DNA of 58,102 bases from Sporichthyaceae bacterium (lineage in GTDB: Bacteria; Actinomycetota; Actinomycetes; Sporichthyales; Sporichthyaceae), in NCBI GenBank assembly GCA_036269075.1, contig DATASX010000095.1, forward strand, positions 1 to 58,102, written 5' to 3'. The position numbers were made by a program, and so were the translations under genes. Position 1 is the stretch's first letter. Each line of letters starts with the position of its first letter. The notes below the pieces were generated by a model. The model was given only the letters and a program-made list of their open reading frames with translations. It had not been told where the DNA came from and searched no databases. This document shows, one piece after another, positions 1 to 8,959 of this stretch.

Positions 1-1176
1 GAAGATCGAACCCAGCACCTCGGCAGCCAGGTGGTTACCCGAGATGCCCTTGGGCGGGTAGTAACCCTGCTGCGCGGCCTCGACCATGAACTTCGCCATC
101 GTGGCCGGGTTGATCACGTAGTGGATGATGTGCTCCGGGGCGGCCGCTCGCATCGCCAGCACGTAGGCCGACATCGAGGTCTCCGAGATCGAGACGTCAG
201 CGCGCTTCACCAGCTTCGAACCCGAGGCGTCCATGACCTGGGACACCGCGTTGCAGGCCAGCTGCATCTCCGGGCTGGTCAGGCACACCAGGCCGTAGGT
301 CTTCGGCTTGATGACGTTGGCCGCCCAGTGGGCACCCGACATGGCCTCGTGGATCATCGACATGTGGGTGGGGAACATGAACGGGTCCTGCCACTCGGTC
401 TGGGAGTAGGCCCAGGCGCCGAAGTAGGGCAGGTGGTACTGCTTGAGGTCGTCATGGATCGAGGCGGTCGCCCAGTCCACACCGGTGATCAGACCGAAGA
501 CCTGGTCCTGGCCGACCAGCTTCTTGATGCAGGCCTTGGCACGCGCGACCTCACCGGGGCCGTCGTCGCAGTCGGTCATCGACATGCGACGGCCCAGGAT
601 GCCACCGCGGTCGTTGATGGCCTGCATCGCCGCGAGGTCACCGTGGACCTGCGGGGTCACCAGGACGTTGCCCAGCGCCATGCCGTGCATGTTGATCGTG
701 CCGAGCTTGATGGTGTCCTTGGTGACACCGATGTCGGTGGCGCCCTGCTTGGAGTCGTAGACCTTCTGGTTCGCGGCCTTGTCGCCGGCGGAGTCGGTCG
801 ACTTGACGTCGTTGCCACCACTGTTCGCGGTGTCGGCGGCGGTCGCAGCGGGAGCAGCGGCGTTCGCCTTGGTGACGGCCTTGGTGGCCTTGGTGGCCGA
901 CTTCGCGGCCGGGGCGGCCTTGACCGCGGCCGGGGCGGCAGCGGTGGTGGTGGAGGCGGCAGCCGGAGCAGCAGCCGGGGCCGCGGCAGCCGGGGCGGCG
1001 GCGGCCGGAGCAGCAGCGGCCGGGGCCGCGGCAGCGGGGGCGGCGGCGTCGGCGGCCGGAGCAGCCGGGGCCTGGGCCACCGAGTTCGAGTTTCCGCTGC
1101 TGCCACAAGCAGCGAGCACTAGAGCGACGGACGCGACGACCGGGACGGCCTTCACGACACGGGAGTTAATTCTCAA
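1..1176 (-). CDS. ABC transporter substrate-binding lipoprotein (partial, C-terminus off the window)
   Basis: The frame stays open from a TTG at 1176 to base 1, giving 392 codons without the stop. The TTG was chosen because an AGGAG lies 9 bases upstream (1186-1190); a GTG a few codons later is the alternative. The N-terminus is a lipoprotein signal with the lipobox LAAC followed by GSSGNSNS. A roughly 80-residue Ala/Pro/Lys/Thr-rich linker precedes a type 1 periplasmic binding fold that starts near GVTKDTIKLGTINM. This matches the branched-chain-amino-acid or amide-type binding protein family (Peripla_BP_6-like). It should sit lipid-anchored outside the membrane and deliver a ligand to an ABC permease, which is not in view. 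The ligand cannot be told from the sequence. Confidence 0.85.
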   Translation of the reverse strand, partial: MRINSRVVKAVPVVASVALVLAACGSSGNSNSVAQAPAAPAADAAAPAAAAPAAAAPAAAAPAAAAPAAAPAAASTTTAAAPAAVKAAPAAKSATKATKAVTKANAAAPAATAADTANSGGNDVKSTDSAGDKAANQKVYDSKQGATDIGVTKDTIKLGTINMHGMALGNVLVTPQVHGDLAAMQAINDRGGILGRRMSMTDCDDGPGEVARAKACIKKLVGQDQVFGLITGVDWATASIHDDLKQYHLPYFGAWAYSQTEWQDPFMFPTHMSMIHEAMSGAHWAANVIKPKTYGLVCLTSPEMQLACNAVSQVMDASGSKLVKRADVSISETSMSAYVLAMRAAAPEHIIHYVINPATMAKFMVEAAQQGYYPPKGISGNHLAAEVLGSIF

Positions 1177-1684
1177 GGTAAGCGTCTCCTTCGAGTCCAG
1201 CGTCGGATCGAATTGGACACAGGTCGGCAACCACGCCGAGGAGTTCGCGTGGCTCCCGAATCCCCTCGGCGATCTGACTCCCGGGGGCACATGCGCTGAT
1301 GCACCCGAGGGCTAGAACGAGGCTCCGAGAAGCGGGACGTTGCGCCCTGCGGACAGTGGCTTCGGGTCGACGCTCGACGACTACTGCTGCGCTGCCACGC
1401 CTGCCGTCTCACTTCGCCGTCCGACCGTCGACCGACCCCAGGTCAGCCGCCATCCGGAGGGGTGTTCTTGTCCGACGAGGAACGAGTTGAACCGCGACGC
1501 TGGTGACGGCTCGCACGTTCATCGGCGGATCACAATATGTCGGCGAAAGATGAGAAGAGTATGAGATTCGGGCGATTTCTGAGAAATTGCCCTCAGACCT
1601 GAGGAGCTGTCTGCGTGGATGTCTGAGGCGTCACACAGCCACGCAGGCCCGCGGCGGGGCCGCCGGCCGACTAGCCTCGGATCC
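1177..1684. other. Non-coding stretch between the binding-protein gene and the DUF3467 gene
   Basis: About 500 bases without a convincing gene; the short open frames here have no recognisable protein character. It must hold the promoter of the leftward lipoprotein gene and that of the rightward DUF3467/MFS pair. A 6-2-6 inverted repeat, CCTCAGACCTGAGG, lies at 1591-1604, about 80 bases before the DUF3467 start, and could be an operator. Confidence 0.4.
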
Positions 1685-2002
1685 GTGACGGAGGAACCCC
1701 GCCAGCCACTCCAGCGTTTCGAGGTGGAGATGTCGCCGGAGGTCGAGGTCGGGCTCCACGCCGACTTCGCCAACCTCTGGCACACGCAGGACACGATCGT
1801 GTTGGACTTCGCGGTGCTGCGGCAGCCTCCGTATCTGCAGATCGACGAGAGCGGCACCGAGGTGGCAGTCGCGCCGGCTCGGATCGTCGCCCGGGTCCGC
1901 CTGCCACCGCGGCAGATGTGGGAGCTCATGCGGGCCCTGGAGAAGGAACTGACCGCGTGGGAGAACGCGACGGGCGAGCGTATGCCGCCGCCCACCGCAT
2001 GA
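1685..2002 (+). CDS. DUF3467-family small protein
   Basis: A protein of about 105 residues from a GTG at 1685. The frame can extend to an ATG at 1619, but those 22 residues are Arg/Gly-rich and uncharacteristic. The body has the DUF3467 pattern: a start like FEVEMSPEVEVGLHADFANLW, a DFAVLRQPP segment, and an IVARVRLPPRQM segment followed by a C-terminal helix. The family is widespread in bacteria and its function is unknown. It ends 10 bases before the MFS gene, so the two are probably co-transcribed. It has no signal or membrane segment and is probably cytosolic. Confidence 0.75.
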   Translation: MTEEPRQPLQRFEVEMSPEVEVGLHADFANLWHTQDTIVLDFAVLRQPPYLQIDESGTEVAVAPARIVARVRLPPRQMWELMRALEKELTAWENATGERMPPPTA

Positions 2003-2012
2003 CGGTCGCGGC

Positions 2013-3269
2013 ATGACCACGGCGACCAAGGCCGAGCCGCAGGGCTGGCGCCGGGCGGCCATCGACATTTCGCCGCTGCGTCACGTCGCGTTCCGGCGGC
2101 TGTGGGCCGGCAACGCGATCGCGTTCGTGGGCTTCCAGATCACCGCGGTGGCCGTTGCCGTCCAGGTCTACGACGTGACCGGCTCGTCGTTCTGGGTCGG
2201 CATGCTCGGCGCGGCCGGCCTGGTGCCGCTGATCGTCTTCGGGCTGTGGGGCGGAGCGGTGGCCGACGCCATCGACCGCCGCCGGCTCTTGCTGTTCGGG
2301 TCACTGCTGCTCTGGACCAGCACCGGGGGGCTGTTCGCGCAGGCGGCGACCGGGCTGGACAACCTCGGGGTGCTGCTGGCTCTGGTCGCACTGCAGTCGG
2401 CCGGATTCGCGGTGGCCTCGTCCACCCGTGGGGCGATCGTGCCGCGGTTGCTGCCCGAGGAGATGGTGGCCGCCGCGAACACCCTGAGCTTCACCACCTC
2501 GAACGTGGCGACGTTGGGCGGTCCGCTGCTGGCAGGCATTCTCATCGCCGACTCCTCGGTGACAGCCGCGTACGCCGCCGACGCCTTACTGTTCACCGCC
2601 GCGCTCTACGCGGCGATCCGATTGCCGAAGCTGCCGCCGGGCGAGATCCGCGAGGCCCCGGGGCTGCGCTCGGTGATCGACGGGTTAGCGTTCATCGCGA
2701 CCCGTCCGGTGCTGCTGATGTCGTTCCTGGTCGACATCGCGGCGATGGTGATCGCGATGCCCCGCGCGCTGTTCCCGGCCCGGGCCCAGACACTGGGCGG
2801 TGGTTCGGCCGTCGGGTGGCTGTTCGCCTCACTGGCGATCGGCGCGGTCGTCGTCGGAGCGACCTCGGGCTGGATCGGCCGGGTGCGCCGGCAGGGCGGG
2901 GCGCTGGTGGTGGCGATCGTCGTCTGGGGCCTGGCGGTGGCCGCGTCCGGGCTGGCCGACCGGCTCTGGCTGACCGTGGCGCTGCTGGCCGTCGGAGGCG
3001 CGGCGGACCTCGTCTCGGCGGTGTACCGGCAGACGATGCTGCAGACCTACGCGCCGGATGAGATGCGCGGCCGGATGCAGGGGGTGTTCATCGTGGTGGT
3101 GGCCGGCGGGCCGCGGCTGGGCGACGTCCGGGCCGGCGCCACCGCGGACTGGTTCGGCACTCAGGCCGCCTGGGTCGGCGGCGGGCTGGTCTGCTCGGTG
3201 GTGGTGCTCGCGGCCCTGGCGGTGCCCGCGTTCCGGAACTACGACGCCGCAGCGAGTCGCCCCGACTGA
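2013..3269 (+). CDS. MFS transporter, EntS/MFS_3 type
   Basis: A 418-residue, multi-pass membrane protein with about 12 hydrophobic segments. It starts with a short cytosolic stretch containing PLRHVAFRRLWAGNAIAFVG, typical of the MFS_3 (enterobactin-exporter-like) branch. An ATG 10 bases after the DUF3467 stop, with no clear Shine-Dalgarno, suggests translational coupling. The loop between helices 2 and 3 carries the MFS signature-like GGAVADAIDRRR. Near the C-terminus the usual GPRLGD motif is present. It is probably a small-molecule exporter; the substrate is unknown. Confidence 0.85.
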   Translation: MTTATKAEPQGWRRAAIDISPLRHVAFRRLWAGNAIAFVGFQITAVAVAVQVYDVTGSSFWVGMLGAAGLVPLIVFGLWGGAVADAIDRRRLLLFGSLLLWTSTGGLFAQAATGLDNLGVLLALVALQSAGFAVASSTRGAIVPRLLPEEMVAAANTLSFTTSNVATLGGPLLAGILIADSSVTAAYAADALLFTAALYAAIRLPKLPPGEIREAPGLRSVIDGLAFIATRPVLLMSFLVDIAAMVIAMPRALFPARAQTLGGGSAVGWLFASLAIGAVVVGATSGWIGRVRRQGGALVVAIVVWGLAVAASGLADRLWLTVALLAVGGAADLVSAVYRQTMLQTYAPDEMRGRMQGVFIVVVAGGPRLGDVRAGATADWFGTQAAWVGGGLVCSVVVLAALAVPAFRNYDAAASRPD

Positions 3270-3312
3270 CGCTCACCCCCCGGAGTCAGCTTGTGTCGGG
3301 TTTCGGGATGCG

Positions 3313-4527
3313 TCAGGTCAGGAGCAGGTGCACCTGGAGCTCACCGATCAGGAAGCCCAGCACTGCGCCGACGGTGATCAGCTTCCACTCGTCCTGCTTG
3401 AAGGCCGGGCGCAGCAGTGCCTCGTACTCGTCGTCGGTCATCGCGCTCATCTTGGTCACGATGGTGCCGCGGACGTTGAGCTGCTCCATCGCGTAGTCGC
3501 CGACCGAGTCGAGATCGGCGCGCATCCGCTCGAGCGCCGAGGCCGCGATGTGCGCCCGCATCTCCTGGTAGCGCCGCCCGCCGACGGCCAGCACGAGCAG
3601 CGGCTTGGCCGGCCCCACCTGCGAGCTGAGCGCGCTGTCGACCTCGCGAGCGATCAGGGCCAGCAGCCGGTCGGACTGCGGGCCGGCCAGCATCGCGCCG
3701 ATCAGGTTGGTCGGGGTGAGGATCTCGGCGGCCAGCAGTTCGGCATAGTCCGCGATCACCTGGCTGCGCCGCCGGTGGAACATGCCCTGCCAGGCCAGCG
3801 GCCCGAGGATACGACGCGGGCGGATCGGCCGGAAGATCAACTGCAGCGCCACCCAGTCCGTGCAGAACCCGACCAGGCCACCGAAAACCGGAACCACCCA
3901 CGTGCTGTGCGTCAGCGCCCAGACCCCGGCCTGCACCGCGCCGAGCACAAGTCCGAACGGCGCCCCCACCCGAACGATGAACGCGAACTCGTTCTTTCCC
4001 ATCCGTCGCATCAGCGAGACGAGCAGAGCCTTGTCGCGGGTCAACGCGTCGACCGCGACCGCACGCAGGTCGATCACCGACTCCGGGTCGCGCTTGAGGT
4101 CCTCGACCAAGCGCTCGATCATCTTCGGCGCCTGCCGCTGGACCGACCAGATCACCGCCCGCTTGCCGACCTCCGGCATCGGCTCCCAGAGCGCCGGTGA
4201 ATGGGTCGACATCAGGTCGCGAACCATCTCGTCGATCGTGCGCCGCATCGGGTCCTGAAGTTGCGCGGCCAGTTCGCGACCATCGATCCGCTCGAACAAT
4301 TCCGTGGTGGTCAGCAGGCGGGACAGCATGAGGTCGACGGCGACGTTGGCCATCCGTGGGGCGAACCGCGGGATCACGCCCTGCCAGCCGAGGAACGGCC
4401 GGATGCCGCGGAACTCCAGGGGCCGGAACATCATCTCGACGGCCACCAGCTTGGTGACGTACCCGATCACCGCGGCCACCAACGGCATGGACAGATAGAT
4501 CGCCCACGACGGCAGGTGGCCGAACAC
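3313..4527 (-). CDS. DUF445 family membrane protein
   Basis: A 404-residue protein with an N-terminal membrane segment (AIYLSMPLVAAVIGYVTKLV) followed by AVEMMFRPLEF, the hallmark opening of DUF445/YheB-like proteins. A second hydrophobic segment near residue 210 is followed by CTDWVALQLIFRPI, a repeat of the same signature. A third sits at the extreme C-terminus (LITVGAVLGFLIGELQ). The long middle parts are helical and soluble. The start at 4527 is divergent from the methyltransferase gene. The function of the family is not established. Confidence 0.85.
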   Translation of the reverse strand: MFGHLPSWAIYLSMPLVAAVIGYVTKLVAVEMMFRPLEFRGIRPFLGWQGVIPRFAPRMANVAVDLMLSRLLTTTELFERIDGRELAAQLQDPMRRTIDEMVRDLMSTHSPALWEPMPEVGKRAVIWSVQRQAPKMIERLVEDLKRDPESVIDLRAVAVDALTRDKALLVSLMRRMGKNEFAFIVRVGAPFGLVLGAVQAGVWALTHSTWVVPVFGGLVGFCTDWVALQLIFRPIRPRRILGPLAWQGMFHRRRSQVIADYAELLAAEILTPTNLIGAMLAGPQSDRLLALIAREVDSALSSQVGPAKPLLVLAVGGRRYQEMRAHIAASALERMRADLDSVGDYAMEQLNVRGTIVTKMSAMTDDEYEALLRPAFKQDEWKLITVGAVLGFLIGELQVHLLLT

Positions 4528-4570
4528 GGTGCCTCCAGTGCTACTGAACCCTCAACAGTACGGTCGGTGC

Positions 4571-5200
4571 ATGATCGGCGATCGACGGTCCGGCAATGAC
4601 TCGGAAAGGTTGCGGTCCACCCGCTCCTTCTTCGCCGAGCGGGCCGCCGGTTGGGACACCAAGTTCGGCGACGACATCCCCGTTTACGAGGCCGCCGTGA
4701 CGCGGGCCGGGTACCGGCCGGGGTGTGTGGTGGCCGACCTCGGCTGCGGTACCGGGCGCGCACTGCCGGCATTGCGGACCGCGGTCGGGCCGGACGGGAT
4801 CGTGCTCGGCGTCGAGGTCACCTCGGAGATGCTTGCGGTGACGCGCAGCACCGGGCGGGCCACGGTGGCCCACCCGTTGCTCGCTGACGCCTTGCACCTG
4901 CCGATCCGCGACGCCGCCCTCGGCGGGCTGTTCGCCGCCGGACTGCTGAACCATCTGCCCGACCCCGAGGCCGCCCTGGTCGAACTGGCCCGGGTCACCG
5001 GTGCTCAGGGCCGCCTGGTGCTGTTCCACCCGATCGCCCGCCGGGCACTGGCCGCCCGTCACGGACGCGAGATCCGCGACGACGAGGCGTTGTCGGCCGG
5101 GCCGCTGCGGGCCTCGCTGACCCGCACCGGTTGGGAGCTACTCGAGTACGAAGACGGGAACGACCACTTCTTCGTCCTCGCCGTTCGCCGGGCGGGGTGA
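4571..5200 (+). CDS. Class I SAM-dependent methyltransferase
   Basis: About 209 residues from an ATG at 4571; a GTG at 4529 would add 14 residues and nearly touch the divergent DUF445 start. SAM motif I is clear: VVADLGCGTGRALPAL, followed by an acidic VLGVEVTSEML strand and a DALHLPIRDAALGG segment. This is the Methyltransf_11/UbiE-like layout. The substrate is unknown. The 3' end runs 63 bases into the oppositely oriented exporter gene, so the two coding regions overlap tail to tail. Confidence 0.8.
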   Translation: MIGDRRSGNDSERLRSTRSFFAERAAGWDTKFGDDIPVYEAAVTRAGYRPGCVVADLGCGTGRALPALRTAVGPDGIVLGVEVTSEMLAVTRSTGRATVAHPLLADALHLPIRDAALGGLFAAGLLNHLPDPEAALVELARVTGAQGRLVLFHPIARRALAARHGREIRDDEALSAGPLRASLTRTGWELLEYEDGNDHFFVLAVRRAG

Positions 5201-7363
5201 ACCGAGAACCGGGGCCCGACCGATGGAGCCGTCCGCGACCAGGGTGACGTCGAGCCAGGCGGCGGCGTCGGTCCCGATAGTCACCTCGGTGACGTACGGG
5301 GCGAAGCCCGCGGCCTGCACGACCAGCGAGATCGGGCCGTCCGGCAGTCCGCCGAGCGTGAACCGCCCACCGGACCGGGTACCGGTGCGGGCCAGCAGCA
5401 CGCCCTCGGGGTCCAACGCGGTCAGCACGGCTGTCTGCGCGTCGGCCTCGCCGATCGGCTGCACCCGGCCGAACAGTCTGGGCGGCAGGGCGTCCAGGAC
5501 GATCTCGAACGAGTGCCCGCCGAGGACCTGACGCACCGCCGGCTCGAAGCCGACCGCGCTGACCACAAGCGTCTGGGGGCGCGTCCCCACCTCGGGGACG
5601 ACGACGAACTCGCCCGCCTCGCCGGCCGCGGCCACCCCGATCTGATTGCCCGTCAGGTCCAGCAGAGTGGCCACAGCCGCGGGCACCGCCCAACCGTCGC
5701 GTTCGACGACCCGCCCGACGACCGTCTCGGCCGGCACCGGCACCAGCGTCGGTGCGGCCGGGGCCGCGACCGCTCGCTCGGTGGCCGCGGCCGGTGCCTC
5801 CGCGGGCTTCGAGCCGCGCAGCGGCACCTGCTTGACGAACAGCCCGGTCACGACGCCGAGGGCGCAGATCACCGCCGCCCAGCCGAAAACACCGCGCACG
5901 CCGTGGGTGATCGCGTTCTGAAAGGCGACCAGCACGTCGTGCGGCATCCGGCGCACGACGTCCGGCGACAGCACCGCCGTGCCACCCAGCGGACTGCTCC
6001 CACCGAGTTGATGCTGCATCGACTCGGTGATCCGGCCGGCGAACAGCGAACCCAGCATGCTCACGCCGATCGAACCGCCCATGCTGCGCAGGAACGTCGC
6101 GGCGGCCGTGGCGGCGCCGATGTCCTTGAGCTGCACGCTGTTCTGCGCGACCAGCATCGTGGTCTGGAACAACATTCCCATGCCCAGCCCGGTCACGAAC
6201 ATGAAGGCACCGGTGACGGTCCGGGTGGTGTCGGTGTGCATCGTGGCCAACAGCGCCAGACCAACGGTCATCAGCGCGGTGCCGAGCACCGGGAACGTGC
6301 GGTAGTGCCCGGTCCGGGTGGAAACCTGACCCGCCGTCAGACTGCTGATCACGACGCCGACCATCATCGGTAGCAGCAGCAGACCGGAGTTCGTGGCCGA
6401 TGCGCCCTGGACGTACTGCTGGTACTGCGGCAGGAACGTCATGCCGCCGAACATCCCGAAGCCGACGATGAAGCTGATCACCCCGGCCAAGGTGAAGTTG
6501 AGGTTGCGGAACACACCCAGCGGCATTATCGGCTGGGCCACGCGGGTCTCGACCCGCAGGAACAACACGAAGGCGACGAGGGTCAGCGCCAACAGCCCGA
6601 TGATCGTCGTGGAGCCCCAGGCGTACTGCGTGCCGCCCCAGCTGGTGATCAGGGTCAGCGCGCTGATCCAGACGGTGAGCAGCGCGGCGCCCACCCAGTC
6701 GATGCGGACGTCCACCGCGGTCGGCTTCGGGAGGTGCATCGTCGCCGCGATCACGACCAGCGCGACACCGCCGATCGGGACGTTGACGTAGAAGGCCCAG
6801 CGCCAGCTGGCGTTGTCGGTGATCCACCCGCCGACCAGCGGGCCGGCGATCATCGAGACCGGCATGATCGCCATGAAGTAGCCCATGTAGCGGCCACGTT
6901 CGCGCGGCGGGATCAGCACACCGAGCACCGCCATGACCCCGACCAACAGACCGCCGGCGCCGATGCCTTGCAGGGCCCGGAACCCGATCAGCTGGTTCAT
7001 GGACTGGGCCGCACCGCTCAGCGCCGAGCCGACCAGGAAGATCACGATCGACGTCATGAACATGGCCTTGCGGCTGAACATGTCGCCGAGCTTTCCCCAC
7101 AGCGGGGTCGCGACAGTGGTGCCGAGGATGTACGCCGTGGTCACCCAGGCCAGGTGCTGCAGCCCACCGAGATCACCGACGATCGTCGGCAGCGCGGGCG
7201 CGACGATCATGTTGTCGAGCATCGCCAGGAGCATCGAGATCATCAGGCCAGACATCACCAGGAGGATTTCCCGATGGGTCCGCTGCTCGTACCCGTGCTC
7301 GTCAACCACCCGGACCCGAGTCGAATCCGACCCGACCGCCGCCGGTGACTGCCCTGCCGCCAT
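5138..7363 (-). CDS. DHA2-type (14-TMS) MFS drug exporter with C-terminal Cna/carboxypeptidase-regulatory repeats
   Basis: 741 residues from an ATG at 7363 with GGGAAGG 7 bases upstream. The first 510 or so residues are an EmrB/QacA-type antiporter: LLAMLDNMIVAPALPTIVGDLGG in helix 1, then ATPLWGKLGDMFSRK and an antiporter-like motif in helix 5. After a linker of about 30 residues rich in Ala, Pro and Val, roughly 180 residues form two beta-rich modules of the carboxypeptidase-regulatory/Cna-B type, with G-x-V-x-D and GGRFTLGGLPDG-like turns. Ordinary DHA2 pumps end soon after helix 14. The gene is divergent from tetR and its promoter contains the operator. Export of a toxic organic compound is inferred; the role of the tail is unknown. 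Confidence 0.88.
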   Translation of the reverse strand: MAAGQSPAAVGSDSTRVRVVDEHGYEQRTHREILLVMSGLMISMLLAMLDNMIVAPALPTIVGDLGGLQHLAWVTTAYILGTTVATPLWGKLGDMFSRKAMFMTSIVIFLVGSALSGAAQSMNQLIGFRALQGIGAGGLLVGVMAVLGVLIPPRERGRYMGYFMAIMPVSMIAGPLVGGWITDNASWRWAFYVNVPIGGVALVVIAATMHLPKPTAVDVRIDWVGAALLTVWISALTLITSWGGTQYAWGSTTIIGLLALTLVAFVLFLRVETRVAQPIMPLGVFRNLNFTLAGVISFIVGFGMFGGMTFLPQYQQYVQGASATNSGLLLLPMMVGVVISSLTAGQVSTRTGHYRTFPVLGTALMTVGLALLATMHTDTTRTVTGAFMFVTGLGMGMLFQTTMLVAQNSVQLKDIGAATAAATFLRSMGGSIGVSMLGSLFAGRITESMQHQLGGSSPLGGTAVLSPDVVRRMPHDVLVAFQNAITHGVRGVFGWAAVICALGVVTGLFVKQVPLRGSKPAEAPAAATERAVAAPAAPTLVPVPAETVVGRVVERDGWAVPAAVATLLDLTGNQIGVAAAGEAGEFVVVPEVGTRPQTLVVSAVGFEPAVRQVLGGHSFEIVLDALPPRLFGRVQPIGEADAQTAVLTALDPEGVLLARTGTRSGGRFTLGGLPDGPISLVVQAAGFAPYVTEVTIGTDAAAWLDVTLVADGSIGRAPVLGSPRPANGEDEEVVVPVFVLE

Positions 7364-7426
7364 GCTGATTCCTTCCCGACGTGCGCACAACTGTGGCCCC
7401 CCTGGCACAACCTGTGCGACAGGACT

Positions 7427-7455
7427 AAGCTAACTGACCGGTCGGTAAGTTTCAA
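7427..7455 (-). promoter_or_regulatory. Exporter promoter with TetR operator in the spacer
   Basis: Read on the minus strand there is TTGAAA (7455-7450), exactly 17 bases, then TAGCTT (7432-7427), a fair sigma-70-like promoter for the exporter. The spacer is almost entirely occupied by a near-palindrome, ACTGACCGGTCGGTAAGT on the plus strand (7433-7450). Its core resembles known operators of TetR regulators of MFS pumps. A bound repressor would exclude RNA polymerase. Confidence 0.7.
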
Positions 7456-7512
7456 CGCGATGTCGGCCACTCGACTGGCGCACAACCATTTCGAGACGTT
7501 CGGAGGATCCGC

Positions 7513-7566
7513 ATGACCGCCAGTACGGCGCGCGGGCCGCTCGGGGACCGGGCGGTAGGGCGATGA
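7513..7566 (+). CDS. 17-residue upstream ORF coupled to tetR
   Basis: An ATG at 7513 has a strong GGAGG at 7502-7506. It opens a 17-codon frame, MTASTARGPLGDRAVGR, whose TGA overlaps the tetR ATG as ATGA (7563-7566). The tetR start has no good Shine-Dalgarno of its own. Translation of TetR probably depends on ribosomes ending this ORF. No function for the peptide itself is claimed. Confidence 0.5.
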   Translation: MTASTARGPLGDRAVGR

Positions 7567-8126
7567 GCACGGCGCCTCAACCGACGACGGGTACGCGCGA
7601 ACGCGCCCTCGCGGTCGCGCTCGACCTGTTCAGCCGGGAGGGCTACGACGCGGTCTCGATGCGCGAGGTCGCCGAGGCGCTCGGTGTGAGCAAGGCAGCG
7701 CTGTACCACCACTTCATCAGCAAGGAGGAGATCGCCCGCGAGTTGATCGGTGGCTACCTCACCGCCGTCGACGAGCTGGTGGCCTGGGCCCAGGCGACCT
7801 CCCCGGAGCTGCCCGAACTGCTGGCCCGCTGGTCCGACCTGGCCCGCACGCAGGGCCTGATGATCGGCCGGTTCATCCACGCCAACCAGCGCCTGGTCCG
7901 GCACCTCGGTCTGCACGGCAACGAGGGCAAGCGGTCGATCGACCTGGTGGCCGACACCGTCGTCGACCAGTCGAGCCCGCCGGAGCTACGCATGCAGGTG
8001 CGGATGGCACTGATCTGCCTGCACACCGCGGCAATCTCCGCCGAGGGGCTGGGCATGCCCGAGGACGAGGTGTTCGCCATCGCCCGCGAGGTCGCGGCCT
8101 CGATCGTGCGCAACGCGGGCGGCTGA
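7563..8126 (+). CDS. TetR-family repressor of the adjacent exporter
   Basis: 187 residues. An N-terminal TetR helix-turn-helix covers about residues 10-56 (RERALAVALDLFSREGYDAV then MREVAEALGVSKAALYHHF). The rest is an all-helical ligand-binding and dimerisation domain with no recognisable ligand class. It is divergent from the DHA2 pump, with the operator between them, so it most likely represses the pump until the drug binds. It is probably translated by coupling to the short ORF at 7513. Confidence 0.88.
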   Translation: MSTAPQPTTGTRERALAVALDLFSREGYDAVSMREVAEALGVSKAALYHHFISKEEIARELIGGYLTAVDELVAWAQATSPELPELLARWSDLARTQGLMIGRFIHANQRLVRHLGLHGNEGKRSIDLVADTVVDQSSPPELRMQVRMALICLHTAAISAEGLGMPEDEVFAIAREVAASIVRNAGG

Positions 8127-8161
8127 GCCCCGCCGCGACCACAAGGGCCGACAACGTAGGG

Positions 8162-8959
8162 TCAGGAGGCGGGCTTCAGCACGTAGCCGGCGCCGCGCAG
8201 GGTGTGGATCATCGGCGGGCGGCCGGCGTCGATCTTCTTGCGCAGGTAGCAGATGTAGATCTCGACGACGTTGGCCTGGCCGCCGAAGTCGTAGCGCCAC
8301 ACCCGGTCCAGGATCTGGGCCTTGGACAGCACGCGCTTCGGATTGCGCATCAGGTAGCGCAGCAGCTCGAACTCGGTGGCGGTCAACGCGATCGTCTCGC
8401 CGCCGCGACGAACCTCGTGGCTGTCCTCGTCGAGGACCAGGTCGCCGACGACCAACCGGTTGCCCTCCTGGGCGGCCGGGCCGAGGGTGCGCCGGACCAG
8501 GCTGCGCAGCCGGGCGACGACCTCCTCGAGGCTGAACGGCTTGGTCACGTAGTCGTCGCCACCGGCGGTCAGGCCGGCCACGCGGTCGGCCACGGCGTCC
8601 TTGGCGGTCAGGAACAAGGTCGGGATATCGCCGATCTCGGCGCGCATGCGGCGCAGGACCGCGATGCCGTCGAGGTCGGGAAGCATGATGTCGAGCACCA
8701 CCGCGTCCGGCCGGAACTCCCGGGCGATCCGCAGGGCGTCCGCACCGTTGCCGGCCGTGCGGATCTCCCAGCCCTCGTACCGCAGGGCGAGCATCAACAA
8801 CTCGGACAGGCTCGGCTCGTCGTCGACGACCAGCACCCGGGCGGCCGAACCATCGGCTCGCCGCGGACCAGGGGTGGTCGAGGTACCGCGGGCGGGCGCC
8901 GGAACGGACGCCTCGGCCTGCGTCATGAGCGGTTCGGAAGACGAGTTCAACATCGACAT
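8162..8959 (-). CDS. OmpR/PhoP-type response regulator, orphan
   Basis: A two-domain transcription regulator. After about 40 disordered residues, the receiver domain begins RVLVVDDEPSLSELL, with the phospho-acceptor Asp in AVVLDIMLPDLDG and the conserved Lys in DDYVTKPFSLEEVV. The C-terminal winged helix (RVLSKAQILDRVWRYDFGG then YLRKKIDAG and LRGAGYVLKP) closely resembles mycobacterial PhoP. The ATG at 8959 was used; a GTG at 8965 and other ATGs are possible since no Shine-Dalgarno is clear. No histidine kinase gene is adjacent, so its partner lies elsewhere. Confidence 0.88.
   Translation of the reverse strand: MSMLNSSSEPLMTQAEASVPAPARGTSTTPGPRRADGSAARVLVVDDEPSLSELLMLALRYEGWEIRTAGNGADALRIAREFRPDAVVLDIMLPDLDGIAVLRRMRAEIGDIPTLFLTAKDAVADRVAGLTAGGDDYVTKPFSLEEVVARLRSLVRRTLGPAAQEGNRLVVGDLVLDEDSHEVRRGGETIALTATEFELLRYLMRNPKRVLSKAQILDRVWRYDFGGQANVVEIYICYLRKKIDAGRPPMIHTLRGAGYVLKPAS

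Noticed and set aside
638-1122. Arg/Gly-rich long frames on both strands over the first gene
   Set aside because: They are shadows of the Ala/Pro-rich linker of the binding lipoprotein, whose own frame shows a lipobox and binding-protein motifs.
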